Shown here: piece after piece, positions 19,734 through 28,950 of the stretch
How the letters are laid out: every line of letters begins with the position of its first letter
How positions within the stretch are numbered: the first letter of the stretch is position 1
DNA from: Pseudomonas svalbardensis
GTDB taxonomy: Bacteria > Pseudomonadota > Gammaproteobacteria > Pseudomonadales > Pseudomonadaceae
NCBI RefSeq assembly: GCF_030053115.1
Contig: NZ_CP125619.1
Coordinates: 5,382,001 to 5,446,000 of the forward strand
DNA length: 64,000 bases
Reading direction: 5' to 3'
The notes under the pieces: generated by a model
Database searches by the model: none
What the model saw: only the letters and a program-made list of their open reading frames with translations
Told to the model about the DNA's origin: nothing
Position numbers and translations under genes: made by a program

Positions 19734-21065
19734 ATGCGTCTCGCTCGGGCCCTAGAACTGACCCACAATATCGCCTCCACCCCTAACTCAATCGAGGGAC
19801 TGGATTCTTTACTCGATCCATCTTTGGTCGAGCAGGCACTTGAACAGGCCGGCGTGGCGACCCTGCGCAAGCGGCGTTTGCCGCTGGAAATGATGCTTTG
19901 GTGCGTGATCTCCATGGCGTTCTTTCGACGCATGTCGGCCTGGGATGTGGTCAGCCGCATGAACATCATGCTGCCGGGACAACGTCCGCTGGTGGCGCCC
20001 AGCGCCGTAGTCCAGGCCCGTCAGCGATTAGGCAGCGAAGCTGTACGACAAGTCTTCCATCTGACTCAGAAAAGTTGGCATGAGGCCGTGGATCACCCAA
20101 CTTGGGCAGGCTTGCGTTTGCTGGGGGTCGACGGTGTCGTATGGCGAACGCCCGATACACCCGAAAATCGGGCGCGCTACGATTCCGCCAGCAACCAGCA
20201 TGGCGACACCGGTTTCCCCCAGGTGCGCATGGTCTGCCAAATGGAGTTGACCAGCCACATGCTGATCGGCAGCGCGTTGGATGGCTATCGCAGCAACGAA
20301 ATGAAACTGGCGGAGCAACTGATCGAAACCACGCCCGATCACTCGCTGACGCTGTTCGATCGCGGTTTTTACTCCTTGGGTTTGCTGCATCAGTGGCAGC
20401 AAGCAGGCATCGAGCGGCATTGGCTGATGCCTCTGCGCAAAGGTGCGCAGTACGAAGTGATTCAGCGCTTGGGGCGCCAGGACGCTGTGGTCTCGTTGAG
20501 CACTTCGCCGCAGGCCCGCACGCAATGGCCGGGGCTGCCGGAGCGCCTGACCGCGCGATTGCTGAGCAAAACCGTCAAGGGCAAGGTTTGTCAGATCCTG
20601 ACGTCGATGGCCGATCCGCTACGCTTCCCGTCCGACGAAATCGTCGACCTGTACAGCCAGCGATGGGAGATCGAATTAGGGTTTCGCGAGATGAAACAGA
20701 CGCTGCTCAACAGCAGCTATACATTGCGTAGCAAGACGCCCGAGATGATCGAGCAGGAACTGTGGGGTGTGTTGCTGGGCTACAACCTGCTGCGCTACCA
20801 GATGGTGGAAATGAGCCGCCACTGTCCAGGTATTTACCCGTGCGAAATGAGCTTTGCCGCGTGTACTTGGGCAATTTTAGGGTTTATCAACAGCGTTTCG
20901 GCCGACCGTTCCGGGAACATCCCCAAATATCTGGCCGAGCTGCACGCCTCTGCCCCGCATTATGTTCTGCCGCATCGACGGGAAGAGCGCATTTATCCCC
21001 GCGCCATAAGGCTCAAATCACCGAAATATCCGATCAGAAAGAAAAATGCCAGTCAGCTTAACTGA
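19734..21065 (+). CDS. IS4-family DDE transposase, intact
   Basis: 443 residues from the ATG just after the hairpin. N-terminal IS4 domain (residues 1-100, with [21 protein letters not shown]). The catalytic DDE triad is readable: Asp133 in LLGVDGVVW, Asp209 in LFDRGFYS and Glu314 in [15 protein letters not shown], which also fits the Y-(2)-R-(3)-E-(6)-K signature. No frameshift or stop is seen, so this copy should be active and could move copy C in trans. An upstream TTG in frame would read through the terminator hairpin and is unlikely. Confidence 0.92.
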   Translation: MRLARALELTHNIASTPNSIEGLDSLLDPSLVEQALEQAGVATLRKRRLPLEMMLWCVISMAFFRRMSAWDVVSRMNIMLPGQRPLVAPSAVVQARQRLGSEAVRQVFHLTQKSWHEAVDHPTWAGLRLLGVDGVVWRTPDTPENRARYDSASNQHGDTGFPQVRMVCQMELTSHMLIGSALDGYRSNEMKLAEQLIETTPDHSLTLFDRGFYSLGLLHQWQQAGIERHWLMPLRKGAQYEVIQRLGRQDAVVSLSTSPQARTQWPGLPERLTARLLSKTVKGKVCQILTSMADPLRFPSDEIVDLYSQRWEIELGFREMKQTLLNSSYTLRSKTPEMIEQELWGVLLGYNLLRYQMVEMSRHCPGIYPCEMSFAACTWAILGFINSVSADRSGNIPKYLAELHASAPHYVLPHRREERIYPRAIRLKSPKYPIRKKNASQLN

Positions 21066-21073
21066 CTGGCATT
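21042..21073 (-). terminator. Terminator-like hairpin in the right IS end (copy B)
   Basis: Perfect 12-bp arms AATGCCAGTCAG and CTGACTGGCATT around CTTAA, overlapping the last transposase codons and the right inverted repeat. On the minus strand it is followed by TTTCTTTCT (T5 at the stem base). A creA transcript entering the IS from the right would meet this hairpin at once. It thus substitutes for the creA terminator that the insertion split. Confidence 0.75.
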
Positions 21074-21086
21074 AGGGGCAGCCCCT
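21074..21086. repeat. Right target duplication of IS copy B
   Basis: Second copy of AGGGGCAGCCCCT, followed by TCCC, the remaining arm of the split host hairpin. Confidence 0.85.
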
Positions 21087-21111
21087 TCCCATACTTTTGA
21101 GCTTCTTTAGA

Positions 21112-21576
21112 TTACTGAGCCTGCGCCCACGGCAGGATAGGGATGGCGGTGACCGCATTCTGCGGACTACCTTCGATCACACGATCACTATAGACCAGGT
21201 ACACAAGCGTATTGCGCTTCTTGTCGAGGAATCGCACCACCTGCATAGTCTTGAACACCAGCGACGTGCGCTCCTTGAATACCTCGTCACCATCCTTCAA
21301 CTCGCCTTTGAAGCTGATCGGCCCGACCTGACGACAAGCGATAGACGCTTCTGCGCGATCCTCAGCCAATCCCAAACCACCCTTCACGCCACCCGTCTTG
21401 GCCCGCGACAGGTAACAGGTCACACCCTCAACCTTTGGATCATCAAACGCCTCAACGACGATGCGGTCGTTCGGGCCGACAAACTTGAACACCGTTGACA
21501 CCTGACCAATCTCCTCGGCCGAGGCCAGCAGCGGCATCGCCAACAGCAGACCCAACAATCCTTTTGCCACGCGCAT
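21112..21576 (-). CDS. creA: CreA family periplasmic protein
   Basis: 154 residues: signal peptide [20 protein letters not shown], then the conserved CreA body ([35 protein letters not shown]). A Cys pair (VTCYLS and IACRQVG) could form a disulfide. The function of CreA is unknown despite its name. It follows proB by 12 bases and is probably co-transcribed with it. Its terminator is the hairpin now occupied by IS copy B. Confidence 0.9.
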   Translation of the reverse strand: MRVAKGLLGLLLAMPLLASAEEIGQVSTVFKFVGPNDRIVVEAFDDPKVEGVTCYLSRAKTGGVKGGLGLAEDRAEASIACRQVGPISFKGELKDGDEVFKERTSLVFKTMQVVRFLDKKRNTLVYLVYSDRVIEGSPQNAVTAIPILPWAQAQ

Positions 21577-21588
21577 TCAGGTACTCCT

Positions 21589-22710
21589 TCAGACCAGGAT
21601 CAGGTTATCGCGGTGAACCAGTTCCGGCTCCGCCATGTAACCCAACAGACCGACAATCGCCTCAGACGACTGACCGATGATTTTTTGTGCTTCCAGCGCG
21701 CTGTAGTTGGCCAGGCCTCGGGCGATCTCACGACCGTCCGGTGCCACGCAAACCACCATCTCGCCACGACGGAAGCTGCCCTGGACCAGCTTGACACCCA
21801 CAGGCAGCAAACTTTTGTTGCCTGTGGACAGCGCCGTCACCGCACCAGCATCCAGCACAAGCGTGCCACGGGTTTGCAGGTGCCCGGCCAGCCATTGCTT
21901 GCGCGCCGCCAACAGACCGCGCTCAGGCGACAGCAAGGTGCCGATGCGCTCGCCTGCCTTGAGACGATCCAGCACGCGCTCAATACGTCCGCCGACGATG
22001 ATGGTATGCGCACCGGAGCGAGCCGCCAGCCGCGCAGCACGCAATTTGGTCTGCATGCCGCCACGACCCAGCGCACCACCTGTACCGCCCGCCACCGCAT
22101 CCAGCGCCGGATCATCGGCGCGCGCTTCGTAAATCAGGTTGGCGTTAGGGTTGTTGCGCGGATCGGCGTCGAACATGCCATCGCGATCCGTGAGGATCAC
22201 CAACAGATCAGCCTCGACCAGGTTGGCCACCAGCGCCGCGAGCGTGTCGTTGTCGCCGAAACGTATTTCATCAGTGACCACGGTGTCGTTCTCGTTGATC
22301 ACCGGAATAACTTTCAGCTCGACCAGCGCGCGCAAGGTGCTGCGGGCATTCAGGTAGCGCTTGCGGTCAGACAAGTCGTCGTGGGTCAGGAGAATCTGCG
22401 CGGTATGCCGGCCATGCTCGGCAAAGCTCGACTCCCAGGCCTGCACCAACCCCATCTGACCGATGGCGGCAGCGGCCTGCAACTCGTGCATCGCACTGGG
22501 TCGTACGGTCCAGCCCAAACGGCTCATGCCGGCCGCCACCGCCCCGGAGGACACCAGCACCAACTCGACGCCAGCCTCATGCAAAGCCACCATCTGCTCG
22601 ACCCAAACACCCATTGCCGCGCGATCGAGGCCCTTGCCGTCCGCCGTCAGCAAAGCGCTGCCGATCTTCACAACCCAACGCTGCGCACCTGTCACCTTGC
22701 TCCGCATCAT
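21589..22710 (-). CDS. proB: Glutamate 5-kinase ProB
   Basis: 373 residues. N-terminal amino-acid kinase domain ([47 protein letters not shown]) and a C-terminal PUA domain from about residue 280, as in E. coli ProB. First step of proline synthesis and normally feedback-inhibited by proline. The ATG at 22710 is preferred over a TTG at 22716. It sits behind the obg terminator, so it must have its own promoter in the 120-bp gap. Confidence 0.96.
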   Translation of the reverse strand: MMRSKVTGAQRWVVKIGSALLTADGKGLDRAAMGVWVEQMVALHEAGVELVLVSSGAVAAGMSRLGWTVRPSAMHELQAAAAIGQMGLVQAWESSFAEHGRHTAQILLTHDDLSDRKRYLNARSTLRALVELKVIPVINENDTVVTDEIRFGDNDTLAALVANLVEADLLVILTDRDGMFDADPRNNPNANLIYEARADDPALDAVAGGTGGALGRGGMQTKLRAARLAARSGAHTIIVGGRIERVLDRLKAGERIGTLLSPERGLLAARKQWLAGHLQTRGTLVLDAGAVTALSTGNKSLLPVGVKLVQGSFRRGEMVVCVAPDGREIARGLANYSALEAQKIIGQSSEAIVGLLGYMAEPELVHRDNLILV

Positions 22711-22786
22711 CTTCAACCTTAGCTTGAGGACAGCGCGACCCAGCGCTGCCCGTAACGTTATTCGTGACTACCGATTTCCAGATACT

Positions 22787-22814
22787 AAAACGCCGCTCGA
22801 TTGAGCGGCGCTTA
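22787..22814 (-). terminator. obg terminator
   Basis: On the minus strand, stem GCGCCGCTC/GAGCGGCG with loop AATC, followed by TTTTAG. It separates obg from proB. Confidence 0.75.
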
Positions 22815-22830
22815 AGTTTACTGCAACGAA

Positions 22831-24093
<1,263 letters not shown>

Positions 24094-24206
24094 CTAAGAC
24101 ATAAGACTCTTGCAAAAATGAGCGTAGCGACCTCAAGCAACTACCGCAATTCCAGCTGCTTTCGCCCATCACAAACAGCTTTGCAAGAGACTCACCCCAC
24201 AAACGA

Positions 24207-24234
24207 AAAAGCCCCGTCGCGAGACAGGGCTTTT
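24207..24234 (-). terminator. rplU-rpmA terminator
   Basis: On the minus strand, arms AAAAGCCCTGTC and GACGGGGCTTTT around TCGC, with a T-run at the 3' side. It directly follows rpmA. Confidence 0.85.
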
Positions 24235-24249
24235 CCAGCAACTACGTAA

Positions 24250-24525
24250 TTATGCCGCGACGACTTCAGTCTTCGGGACAATGCTCACGTAACGGCGGTT
24301 GAAAGCGCCTTTTACTTCAAACTTGATCACGCCGTCGATTTTAGCGAACAGAGTGTGATCTTTACCCATGCCAACACCGTAACCGGCGTGGAATTGGGTG
24401 CCGCGCTGACGCACGATGATGTTGCCCGGAATGATAACCTGGCCGCCATACATCTTCACGCCAAGGCGTTTGGCTTCTGAGTCGCGACCGTTACGGGTAC
24501 TACCACCAGCTTTTTTGTGTGCCAT
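24250..24525 (-). CDS. rpmA: 50S ribosomal protein bL27
   Basis: 91 residues starting [29 protein letters not shown], the standard L27 N-terminus that reaches the peptidyl-transferase centre. Second gene of the rplU-rpmA operon, 34 bases after rplU. Confidence 0.98.
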   Translation of the reverse strand: MAHKKAGGSTRNGRDSEAKRLGVKMYGGQVIIPGNIIVRQRGTQFHAGYGVGMGKDHTLFAKIDGVIKFEVKGAFNRRYVSIVPKTEVVAA

Positions 24526-24559
24526 GAGTCAATTCTCCTAGTGAGGAATTAGGCTGAAA

Positions 24560-24874
24560 TTAAGCCTGAATACCGGTGATTTTGATCTCGGTGTACCACT
24601 GGCGGTGGCCCATACGCTTCATGTGGTGCTTACGACGACGGAACTTGATGATGCGGACTTTATCGTGACGACCTTGGGAGATCACTTCAGCCACAACGGT
24701 AGCGCCAGCAACAACTGGAGCGCCGATGTTCACGTCATCGCCATTGGCGACCAACAGAACGCGATCAAAAGTAACGGATTCGCCGGTAGCGATTTCCAGT
24801 TTTTCGATCTTCAGGTATTCACCTGGGGCGACCTTGTATTGCTTGCCACCAGTAACAATTACTGCGTACGACAT
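24560..24874 (-). CDS. rplU: 50S ribosomal protein bL21
   Basis: 104 residues ([28 protein letters not shown] ... [26 protein letters not shown]). The ATG at 24874 has GGAGA upstream and gives the family length; an in-frame upstream extension is not supported. Transcribed with rpmA from the promoter at 25007-25035. Confidence 0.98.
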   Translation of the reverse strand: MSYAVIVTGGKQYKVAPGEYLKIEKLEIATGESVTFDRVLLVANGDDVNIGAPVVAGATVVAEVISQGRHDKVRIIKFRRRKHHMKRMGHRQWYTEIKITGIQA

Positions 24875-25006
24875 GGTATTTCTCCGATAATCCTGCTCAC
24901 CCAGCTCTTTATAAGAAGAGGTATTGGCTGGCATGGCTGCATAAGGCTGGAAGGCCTGTTTGCAATTGCGTAAGGCAGGTGCTGCCCAGGAAGTTCAGGG
25001 TGCGCG

Positions 25007-25035
25007 ATTGTACGCAAGCTGCCGGGACGTTGCAA
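25007..25035 (-). promoter_or_regulatory. rplU-rpmA promoter
   Basis: On the minus strand, TTGCAA, 17-bp spacer, TACAAT: a near-consensus sigma-70 promoter about 130 bases before rplU. It lies back to back with the ispB promoter. Confidence 0.7.
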
Positions 25036-25053
25036 GAGGCCGTCCATCGTACC

Positions 25054-25082
25054 TTGACACCCGCCGACGTGGGTCCTAGCAT
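25054..25082 (+). promoter_or_regulatory. ispB promoter
   Basis: TTGACA, 17-bp spacer, TAGCAT, ending 32 bases before the ispB start. Only 18 bases separate its -35 box from that of the divergent rplU promoter. Confidence 0.65.
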
Positions 25083-25114
25083 GCCGCGCAACCCTTCTGG
25101 AGCAACTGTCGCTG

Positions 25115-26083
25115 ATGCAACCCCAAGCTTTCTACCGCGCGGTGGCGGACGATTTTAGCGCCGTCGACGGCATCATCAAGAAGCAACTGACTTCCCGAGT
25201 GCCGCTGGTATCGAAAATCGGCGATTACATTACCTCGGCTGGCGGTAAACGCCTGCGTCCATTATTAGTGTTGCTGTGTGGCAAGGCCCTGGGCCGCGAA
25301 GGCGATGACCTGCGCCTGCTGGCCGCGACCATCGAGTTCCTGCACACCGCGACCCTGCTGCATGACGACGTGGTCGACATGTCCGGCATGCGCCGGGGCC
25401 GCTCGACGGCCAACGCCATGTGGGGCAACGCCCCTAGCGTGCTGGTGGGCGACTTCCTGTATTCGCGGTCCTTCGAAATGATGGTCGAACTGGGCTCCAT
25501 GCCGGTGATGAAAATCCTTTCGCAAGCCACGCGCATCATCGCCGAAGGCGAAGTGTTGCAGCTGTCCAAGGTTCGTGACGCCAGCACCACCGAAGAAACC
25601 TACATGGAAGTCATCCGCGGCAAGACCGCGATGCTCTTCGAAGCCTCGACACACAGTGCTGCAGCGCTCTGCGAAGCGACATCGGAACAGACAGAAGCCC
25701 TGCGTACATTCGGCGATCATCTGGGCGTGGCGTTCCAATTGGTCGACGACCTGCTGGACTACAAAGGCGACGCCGAAACCCTGGGCAAGAACGTCGGTGA
25801 CGATCTGGCTGAAGGCAAACCGACCCTGCCGCTGATCTACACCATGCGCGAAGGCACGCCGGAGCAGGCTGCACTGGTGCGCAAGGCGATCCAGAAAGGC
25901 GGTATCGAAGACCTGGAAAGCATCCGCGAAGCCGTGGAAGCCTCCGGTTCGCTGGAGTACACCGCGCAACTGGCCCGTGACTATGTGGCCCGCGCGATCA
26001 AGTGCCTTGATGCGCTGCCTGCCAGCGAATACCGCGATGCGCTGGTCGAATTGAGCGAATTTGCGGTCGCCCGTACGCACTGA
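25115..26083 (+). CDS. ispB: All-trans polyprenyl (octaprenyl/nonaprenyl) diphosphate synthase IspB
   Basis: 322 residues of a trans-prenyltransferase. First Asp-rich motif LLHDDVVDMSGMRRG, second FQLVDDLLDYKGD, and the GKRLRPLLVLL substrate site. It builds the ubiquinone side chain; pseudomonads mainly make Q-9, so the product may be solanesyl diphosphate, but chain length cannot be read with certainty. Divergent from rplU. Confidence 0.95.
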   Translation: MQPQAFYRAVADDFSAVDGIIKKQLTSRVPLVSKIGDYITSAGGKRLRPLLVLLCGKALGREGDDLRLLAATIEFLHTATLLHDDVVDMSGMRRGRSTANAMWGNAPSVLVGDFLYSRSFEMMVELGSMPVMKILSQATRIIAEGEVLQLSKVRDASTTEETYMEVIRGKTAMLFEASTHSAAALCEATSEQTEALRTFGDHLGVAFQLVDDLLDYKGDAETLGKNVGDDLAEGKPTLPLIYTMREGTPEQAALVRKAIQKGGIEDLESIREAVEASGSLEYTAQLARDYVARAIKCLDALPASEYRDALVELSEFAVARTH

Positions 26084-26093
26084 TTCATCCCCA

Positions 26094-26183
26094 TGTGGGA
26101 GCGGGCTTGCTCGCGAAGGCGGCGTAACAGTCGACATCAATGTTGAATGTTAGTCAGCCTTCGCGAGCAAGCCCGCTCCCACA
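26094..26183. repeat. REP doublet after ispB
   Basis: Inverted 27-bp arms of the TGTGGGAGCGGGCTTGCTCG type around a core resembling those of the doublets at 31330, 51484 and 54424. It probably marks the mRNA end of ispB. Confidence 0.85.
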
Positions 26184-26264
26184 GGTTTTTCAGCGTCTCA
26201 CTTACCCCGCCTAAAACCCTATATAATGTGCGACTTTTAGCGATCCTGAATCCAAGGAGCTTTA

Positions 26265-26606
26265 GTGAGCACGTTGCCACCCTGCCCAAAATGCAATTCC
26301 GAATATACCTACGAAGACGGCGCCCAGCTGATCTGCCCTGAGTGCGCCCACGAGTGGTCCGCGAGCGGCGAAGCCGAAGCAGTGTCCGATGACACCGTGA
26401 AAAAGGATTCGGTCGGCAACGTCCTGCAGGACGGCGACACCATCACCGTGATCAAGGACCTCAAGGTCAAAGGCTCGTCGCTGGTGGTCAAGGTCGGTAC
26501 CAAAGTCAAGAACATCCGCCTGTGCGATGGCGATCACGACATCGACTGCAAGATCGACGGCATCGGCCCGATGAAGCTCAAATCCGAGTTCGTCAGAAAA
26601 GTCTGA
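26265..26606 (+). CDS. yjdM: PhnA/YjdM-family zinc-ribbon protein
   Basis: 113 residues with an N-terminal zinc ribbon ([25 protein letters not shown]) and the PhnA domain ([30 protein letters not shown]). Despite the name, family members are not clearly involved in phosphonate use. It starts at GTG after AAGGAG, with a good -10 box (TATAAT) at 26222-26227. Confidence 0.88.
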   Translation: MSTLPPCPKCNSEYTYEDGAQLICPECAHEWSASGEAEAVSDDTVKKDSVGNVLQDGDTITVIKDLKVKGSSLVVKVGTKVKNIRLCDGDHDIDCKIDGIGPMKLKSEFVRKV

Positions 26607-26766
26607 GCCTGCTGTATTCCATCCCGCGTCCTGCGTGGGATGGTGCTTCACCCTCCCCACTTCGCCCAACAATCCCTCGCAATAGCCAAACGCCAGCCGT
26701 TTTGACCTTACGCAACCTTTACCCTTAAAAAAACACAAACCGCCAATAGGTCCTTGCTATTTGATT

Positions 26767-26785
26767 AATAAGAATTATTCTCATT
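26767..26785 (+). promoter_or_regulatory. Fur box
   Basis: AATAAGAATTATTCTCATT, a near-perfect palindromic Fur site (GAGAATAATTCTTATT on the other strand), 26 bases before the next start codon. Confidence 0.75.
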
Positions 26786-26811
26786 GAAAACCATCAATGG
26801 AGATGAGACCC

Positions 26812-27069
26812 ATGACTTATTTGATCGACGCCTGGTTGGACCGCCCACACCCTTACCTCAGGATCCTGCATCGGGAAACCGGGGAAGTCTGTGCAGTGCT
26901 TGAAGAAGAAGCCTTGAACGAGCTGCAGGATCAGGGTGATCTGGACGTCAACGGCTTGAGTTCCAGCGAGCCGGTGGTGCTCAAGGAACTGGTGCGCAAT
27001 CTGTTTCTGTTCTGCTATGCCCGGGCATTGCGCCCGACAAGCGAACTGCATCACAAGATCGAGGTATGA
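26812..27069 (+). CDS. Small iron-regulated protein of unknown function (PA4570-like)
   Basis: 85 residues (MTYLIDAWLDRPHPYLRILHRETGEVCAVLEEEALNELQDQGDLDVNGLSSSEPVVLKELVRNLFLFCYARAL), cytoplasmic and acidic, with no domain I can name. The position after ispB and yjdM matches PA4570 of P. aeruginosa, which I recall as iron-starvation induced. The Fur box directly upstream supports that here. The ATG at 26812 has GGAGATGAG upstream, better than the in-frame ATG at 26797. Confidence 0.8.
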   Translation: MTYLIDAWLDRPHPYLRILHRETGEVCAVLEEEALNELQDQGDLDVNGLSSSEPVVLKELVRNLFLFCYARALRPTSELHHKIEV

Positions 27070-27081
27070 GAAACGCTGAAA

Positions 27082-27112
27082 AACCCTGTAGGGGCAGAGC
27101 TCCTACAGGGTT
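27082..27112. terminator. Convergent terminator hairpin
   Basis: Arms AACCCTGTAGG and CCTACAGGGTT between the iron-regulated gene and convergent fklB. No long U-run is visible on either strand, so termination strength is uncertain. Confidence 0.6.
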
Positions 27113-27118
27113 ACGGTC

Positions 27119-27736
27119 TTACAGAACGTCGAGCAGTTCGACGTCGAATACCAGTACGCTGTGCGGCGGAATGCTGCCAACGCCTTGAGCGCCGTAAGCC
27201 AGTTCGCTCGGCACGTACAGACGCCATTTGCTGCCGGCGTTCATCAGTTGCAGGGCTTCGGTCCAGCCAGCGATCACGCCGCCAACCGGGAATTCTGCAG
27301 GCTGACCACGATCGTAGGAGCTGTCGAACACAGTGCCGTCGATCAGAGTGCCGTGGTAGTGAGTGCGCACTTGATCTTCACGGGTTGGCTTGGCGCCTTC
27401 ACCTTGAGTCAGCACTTCGAATTGCAGGCCGGAAGCCAGGGTGGTGATGCCGTCACGCTTGGCGTTTTCAGCCAGGAATGCCAGGCCTTCGCCAGCAGCG
27501 GCTTCAGCTTTGGCAGCTGCTTCAGCTTGCATGATTTCGCGAATGACCTTGAAGCTCGCGGACATTTCTTCCTGACCCACACGGCTTTCCTTGCCGGCGA
27601 AAGCGTCGGTCAGACCTGCCAGGATCGCGTCCAGGCTAACGCCCGGTGGCGGGTTGTCGCGCAGTTGGTCGCCCAGCTGACGGCCAATACCGTAGCTGAC
27701 GCGGGTTTCGTCGGTGGACAGATTTACTTCGGACAT
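27119..27736 (-). CDS. fklB: FKBP-type peptidyl-prolyl isomerase FklB
   Basis: 205 residues: N-terminal helical dimerisation domain (STDETRVSYGIGRQLGDQLRDN...), a long Ala/Glu-rich helix, and the C-terminal FKBP domain (VRTHYHGTLIDGTVFDSSYDRGQPAEFPVGGVIAGWTEALQLM). There is no signal peptide, so it is cytoplasmic like FklB rather than periplasmic FkpA. The ATG at 27736 has CGGAG upstream. Confidence 0.9.
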   Translation of the reverse strand: MSEVNLSTDETRVSYGIGRQLGDQLRDNPPPGVSLDAILAGLTDAFAGKESRVGQEEMSASFKVIREIMQAEAAAKAEAAAGEGLAFLAENAKRDGITTLASGLQFEVLTQGEGAKPTREDQVRTHYHGTLIDGTVFDSSYDRGQPAEFPVGGVIAGWTEALQLMNAGSKWRLYVPSELAYGAQGVGSIPPHSVLVFDVELLDVL

Positions 27737-27857
27737 GACACTGCTCCGCTGTGCGGACGGCCCTGGAACTTGCCGTGCGTACACAGCGCGTCCCGGAGCG
27801 CCCGGAACCAAAAGGGCCAGCAGACTAGCACAGATGCCATTGCGTTGATGAGGGGCG

Positions 27858-28157
27858 TCAGTGCTGACACCCGATCGGGACCTTCAGACTCTCTTCGGTG
27901 CTGGCCCCCAGCCCGCACATTTCATCATGAACCGAGGTGTGCACAAGGTTGAATGGCAAGTTGGGGAAGGAATGAAGCACTTCACGCGCATGCTCCACCG
28001 ATCGCAGATGAAACGTCTCGCCGTGGGCATCACTCAATGGATACGCCGCGCCATGCATCCGCGCCTCCAACAGGTAGATCCCGCCTTCCATCGAGATCAG
28101 GTTGAGTTCATCGACCTTCCCGGCGATGGCATAGGCATTCAACTCTTGCAGGTTCAT
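27858..28157 (-). CDS. Conserved small protein, DUF6482-like
   Basis: 99 residues (MNLQELNAYAIAGKVDELNLISMEGGIYLLEARMHGAAYPLSDAHGETFHLRSVEHAREVL). The pattern suggests a small beta-rich domain seen in many pseudomonads; the DUF name is from memory. No catalytic motif is visible. The ATG at 28157 follows AGGTG; the ORF could start two codons earlier. Confidence 0.65.
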   Translation of the reverse strand: MNLQELNAYAIAGKVDELNLISMEGGIYLLEARMHGAAYPLSDAHGETFHLRSVEHAREVLHSFPNLPFNLVHTSVHDEMCGLGASTEESLKVPIGCQH

Positions 28158-28237
28158 GAACACACCTCACACAGTGGCGAGCCAAGATCCTTACAGGCAT
28201 AGGCCTCGGCGCCTCAAAGTACAAGCCACAAACGACA

Positions 28238-28267
28238 CCGCCCGTCTGTTTCGCAACAGACGGGCGG
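28238..28267 (-). terminator. yqhA terminator hairpin
   Basis: Perfect 13-bp arms (CCGCCCGTCTGTT and AACAGACGGGCGG) around TCGC, downstream of yqhA. The U-run is poor. Confidence 0.65.
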
Positions 28268-28290
28268 TTGGGTATAGCGATAAAAAGCGA

Positions 28291-28779
28291 TCAGTGCTTG
28301 GTCAGCTTATCCAGATAACCCATGGCAAACGCCGAAATCACGAAGGTCATGTGGATGATCACGTACCACTTCAAGTGCTCGGGATCGAGGTTCTGGGCGT
28401 CCATGAAAACCCGCAGCAGGTGAATGGACGAAATGGCCACGATGGAAGCGGCCACCTTCATCTTCAATGAAGAGGAATCCATGGTGCCCAGCCAGTTGAG
28501 CTTCTCCTTGTCGTCGTCGATGTCCAGTTGGGAAACGAAGTTCTCGTAACCGGAAATCATCACCATCACCAGCAAACCGCCTACCAGCGCCATGTCTATC
28601 AGTGACAGCAGCACCAGAATCAGATCCGACTCGGCCATCGAGAACACGTTAGGGATGACGTGGAAGACTTCCTGGAAGAATTTCAGCGCCAAGGCCAGTA
28701 ACCCAAGGGACAGACCGAAGTAGATCGGTGCCAGCAGCCAACGCGAGGCGTACATTGCATTTTCGATAAAGCGTTCCAT
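28291..28779 (-). CDS. yqhA: YqhA/UPF0114 family membrane protein
   Basis: 162 residues with three to four membrane segments ([92 protein letters not shown]). The motif GYENFVSQL and the length are diagnostic of the TIGR00645 family. The function is unknown. Confidence 0.9.
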   Translation of the reverse strand: MERFIENAMYASRWLLAPIYFGLSLGLLALALKFFQEVFHVIPNVFSMAESDLILVLLSLIDMALVGGLLVMVMISGYENFVSQLDIDDDKEKLNWLGTMDSSSLKMKVAASIVAISSIHLLRVFMDAQNLDPEHLKWYVIIHMTFVISAFAMGYLDKLTKH

Positions 28780-28950
28780 TGACTCTCACACATTGGACTG
28801 GACATGGCCGCGAGTATAACAGCCGCCTGTCTATACCCAGAAGCAGCCAGAAACCGTCGGAAAATCCGCAACCTGCGCGTGTGTGACAAGGTTTTTCTGC
28901 TAGTGTCCAACGCATTGACAGCTCAGCGACATCGGACAGGAAGACGGGAA

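Larger units (their letters stand above)
19650..21073 (+). mobile_element. IS4-family insertion sequence, intact copy B (1424 bp)
   Basis: The ends are imperfect inverted repeats: AATGCCGATCAGTTAAG on the left and AATGCCAGTCAGTTAAG on the right (read inward). It is flanked by a 13-bp direct duplication (AGGGGCAGCCCCT), within the size range of the IS4 family. It holds one transposase gene filling nearly the whole element, plus two intrinsic-terminator-like hairpins. It sits in the terminator stem between rpsT and creA. The nucleotide sequence appears identical to copy A in the shared part. Confidence 0.93.

Noticed and set aside
1..21073. Composite transposon formed by IS copies A and B
   Set aside because: The two copies sit in different terminators with different target sequences, and the genes between them follow the normal Pseudomonas order.
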